Assembly: GCF_019636075.1 (NCBI RefSeq)
Contig: NZ_JAHBYG010000009.1
Span: 42,234-106,233 of the forward strand
DNA from: Ferrovibrio sp.
GTDB lineage: Bacteria; Pseudomonadota; Alphaproteobacteria; Ferrovibrionales; Ferrovibrionaceae
Direction: 5' to 3'
DNA length: 64,000 nucleotides
In this document: positions 63,946 through 64,000 of the stretch, piece after piece
Position numbering within the stretch: the stretch's first letter is position 1
Layout: each line of letters starts with the position of its first letter
Notes under the pieces: generated by a model
Database searches by the model: none
What the model saw: the letters and a program-made list of their open reading frames with translations, nothing else
Told to the model about the DNA's origin: nothing
Position numbers and translations under genes: made by a program

Positions 63946-64000
63946 TTACTTGATGATGGAAGCGACGACGCCTGCACCGACGGTGCGGCCGCCTTCGCGG
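63946..64000 (-). CDS. tuf: Elongation factor Tu (C-terminal end only)
   Basis: Only the last 18 codons fall in the window: the reverse strand reads REGGRTVGAGVVASIIK followed by TAA at 63946-63948. This is the invariant C-terminus of EF-Tu. The gene continues past the right edge and precedes tRNA-Trp-secE-nusG, as expected next to the rpo/ribosomal protein cluster. Confidence 0.95.
   Translation of the reverse strand, partial: REGGRTVGAGVVASIIK

Overview
The window is a GC-rich stretch of an alphaproteobacterial chromosome, most like a free-living, flagellated, aerobic member of the Rhodospirillales. The evidence is the gene order dusB-ntrB-ntrC-ntrY-ntrX-trkA-(D-amino-acid aminotransferase)-hfq-hflX, a fused ispDF gene, a FlaF/FlbT flagellin control pair, an alphaproteobacterial heme A synthase and an alpha-type L10 leader. 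The species cannot be named from the sequence. Almost everything is core genome. No insertion sequence, prophage, integrase or CRISPR array was seen.

Layout. 1-5 kb (minus strand): 3' part of queA, two adjacent cyclophilins (one cytoplasmic, one exported), coaD and gyrA. 5-17.5 kb (minus): an inositol-monophosphatase-family enzyme, hflX, hfq, a PLP aminotransferase, trkA and the nitrogen-regulation block ntrX, ntrY, ntrC, ntrB, dusB. 17.6-19.8 kb (plus): ispDF-pgpA-pncC with overlapping ends. 19.8-24.3 kb (minus): fatty-acid operon fabD-fabG-acpP-fabF-mltG. 24.5-25.1 kb: two small genes of unknown function separated by a hairpin. 25.2-34.9 kb: a flagellin region in which one short flagellin and flbT-flaF are flanked by two pairs of TPR-plus-glycosyltransferase genes resembling FlmG, followed by a plus-strand flippase. 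34.9-40.1 kb: an acyl-CoA synthetase/GNAT fusion, moaA behind a structured leader, a small secreted protein and nadK. 40.1-44 kb (minus): cutA, ctaA, an acyl-CoA ligase and uppP. 44.2-47.6 kb: a small protein, a shortened threonyl-tRNA synthetase behind what reads as a complete threonine attenuator, and a secreted protein of unknown function. 47.7-51.5 kb: parC, recO and a PDZ lipoprotein. 51.6-64 kb (minus): tuf (partial), tRNA-Trp, secE, nusG, rplK, rplA, L10 leader, rplJ, rplL, rpoB, rpoC and a strong terminator.

The most interesting parts are three. (1) The short ThrRS gene is preceded by a 27-codon leader peptide with a Thr-Thr-Thr-Thr run and four RNA segments that can form mutually exclusive 1:2, 2:3 and 3:4 hairpins. 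This is classical ribosome-mediated attenuation on an aminoacyl-tRNA synthetase gene. (2) Four FlmG-like genes, in two overlapping pairs, bracket the flagellin locus. They suggest an elaborate cytoplasmic flagellin glycosylation system. (3) A junction RNA upstream of moaA, closed by an 11-bp stem and containing three hairpins, looks like a molybdenum-cofactor riboswitch or an unrelated element doing the same job.
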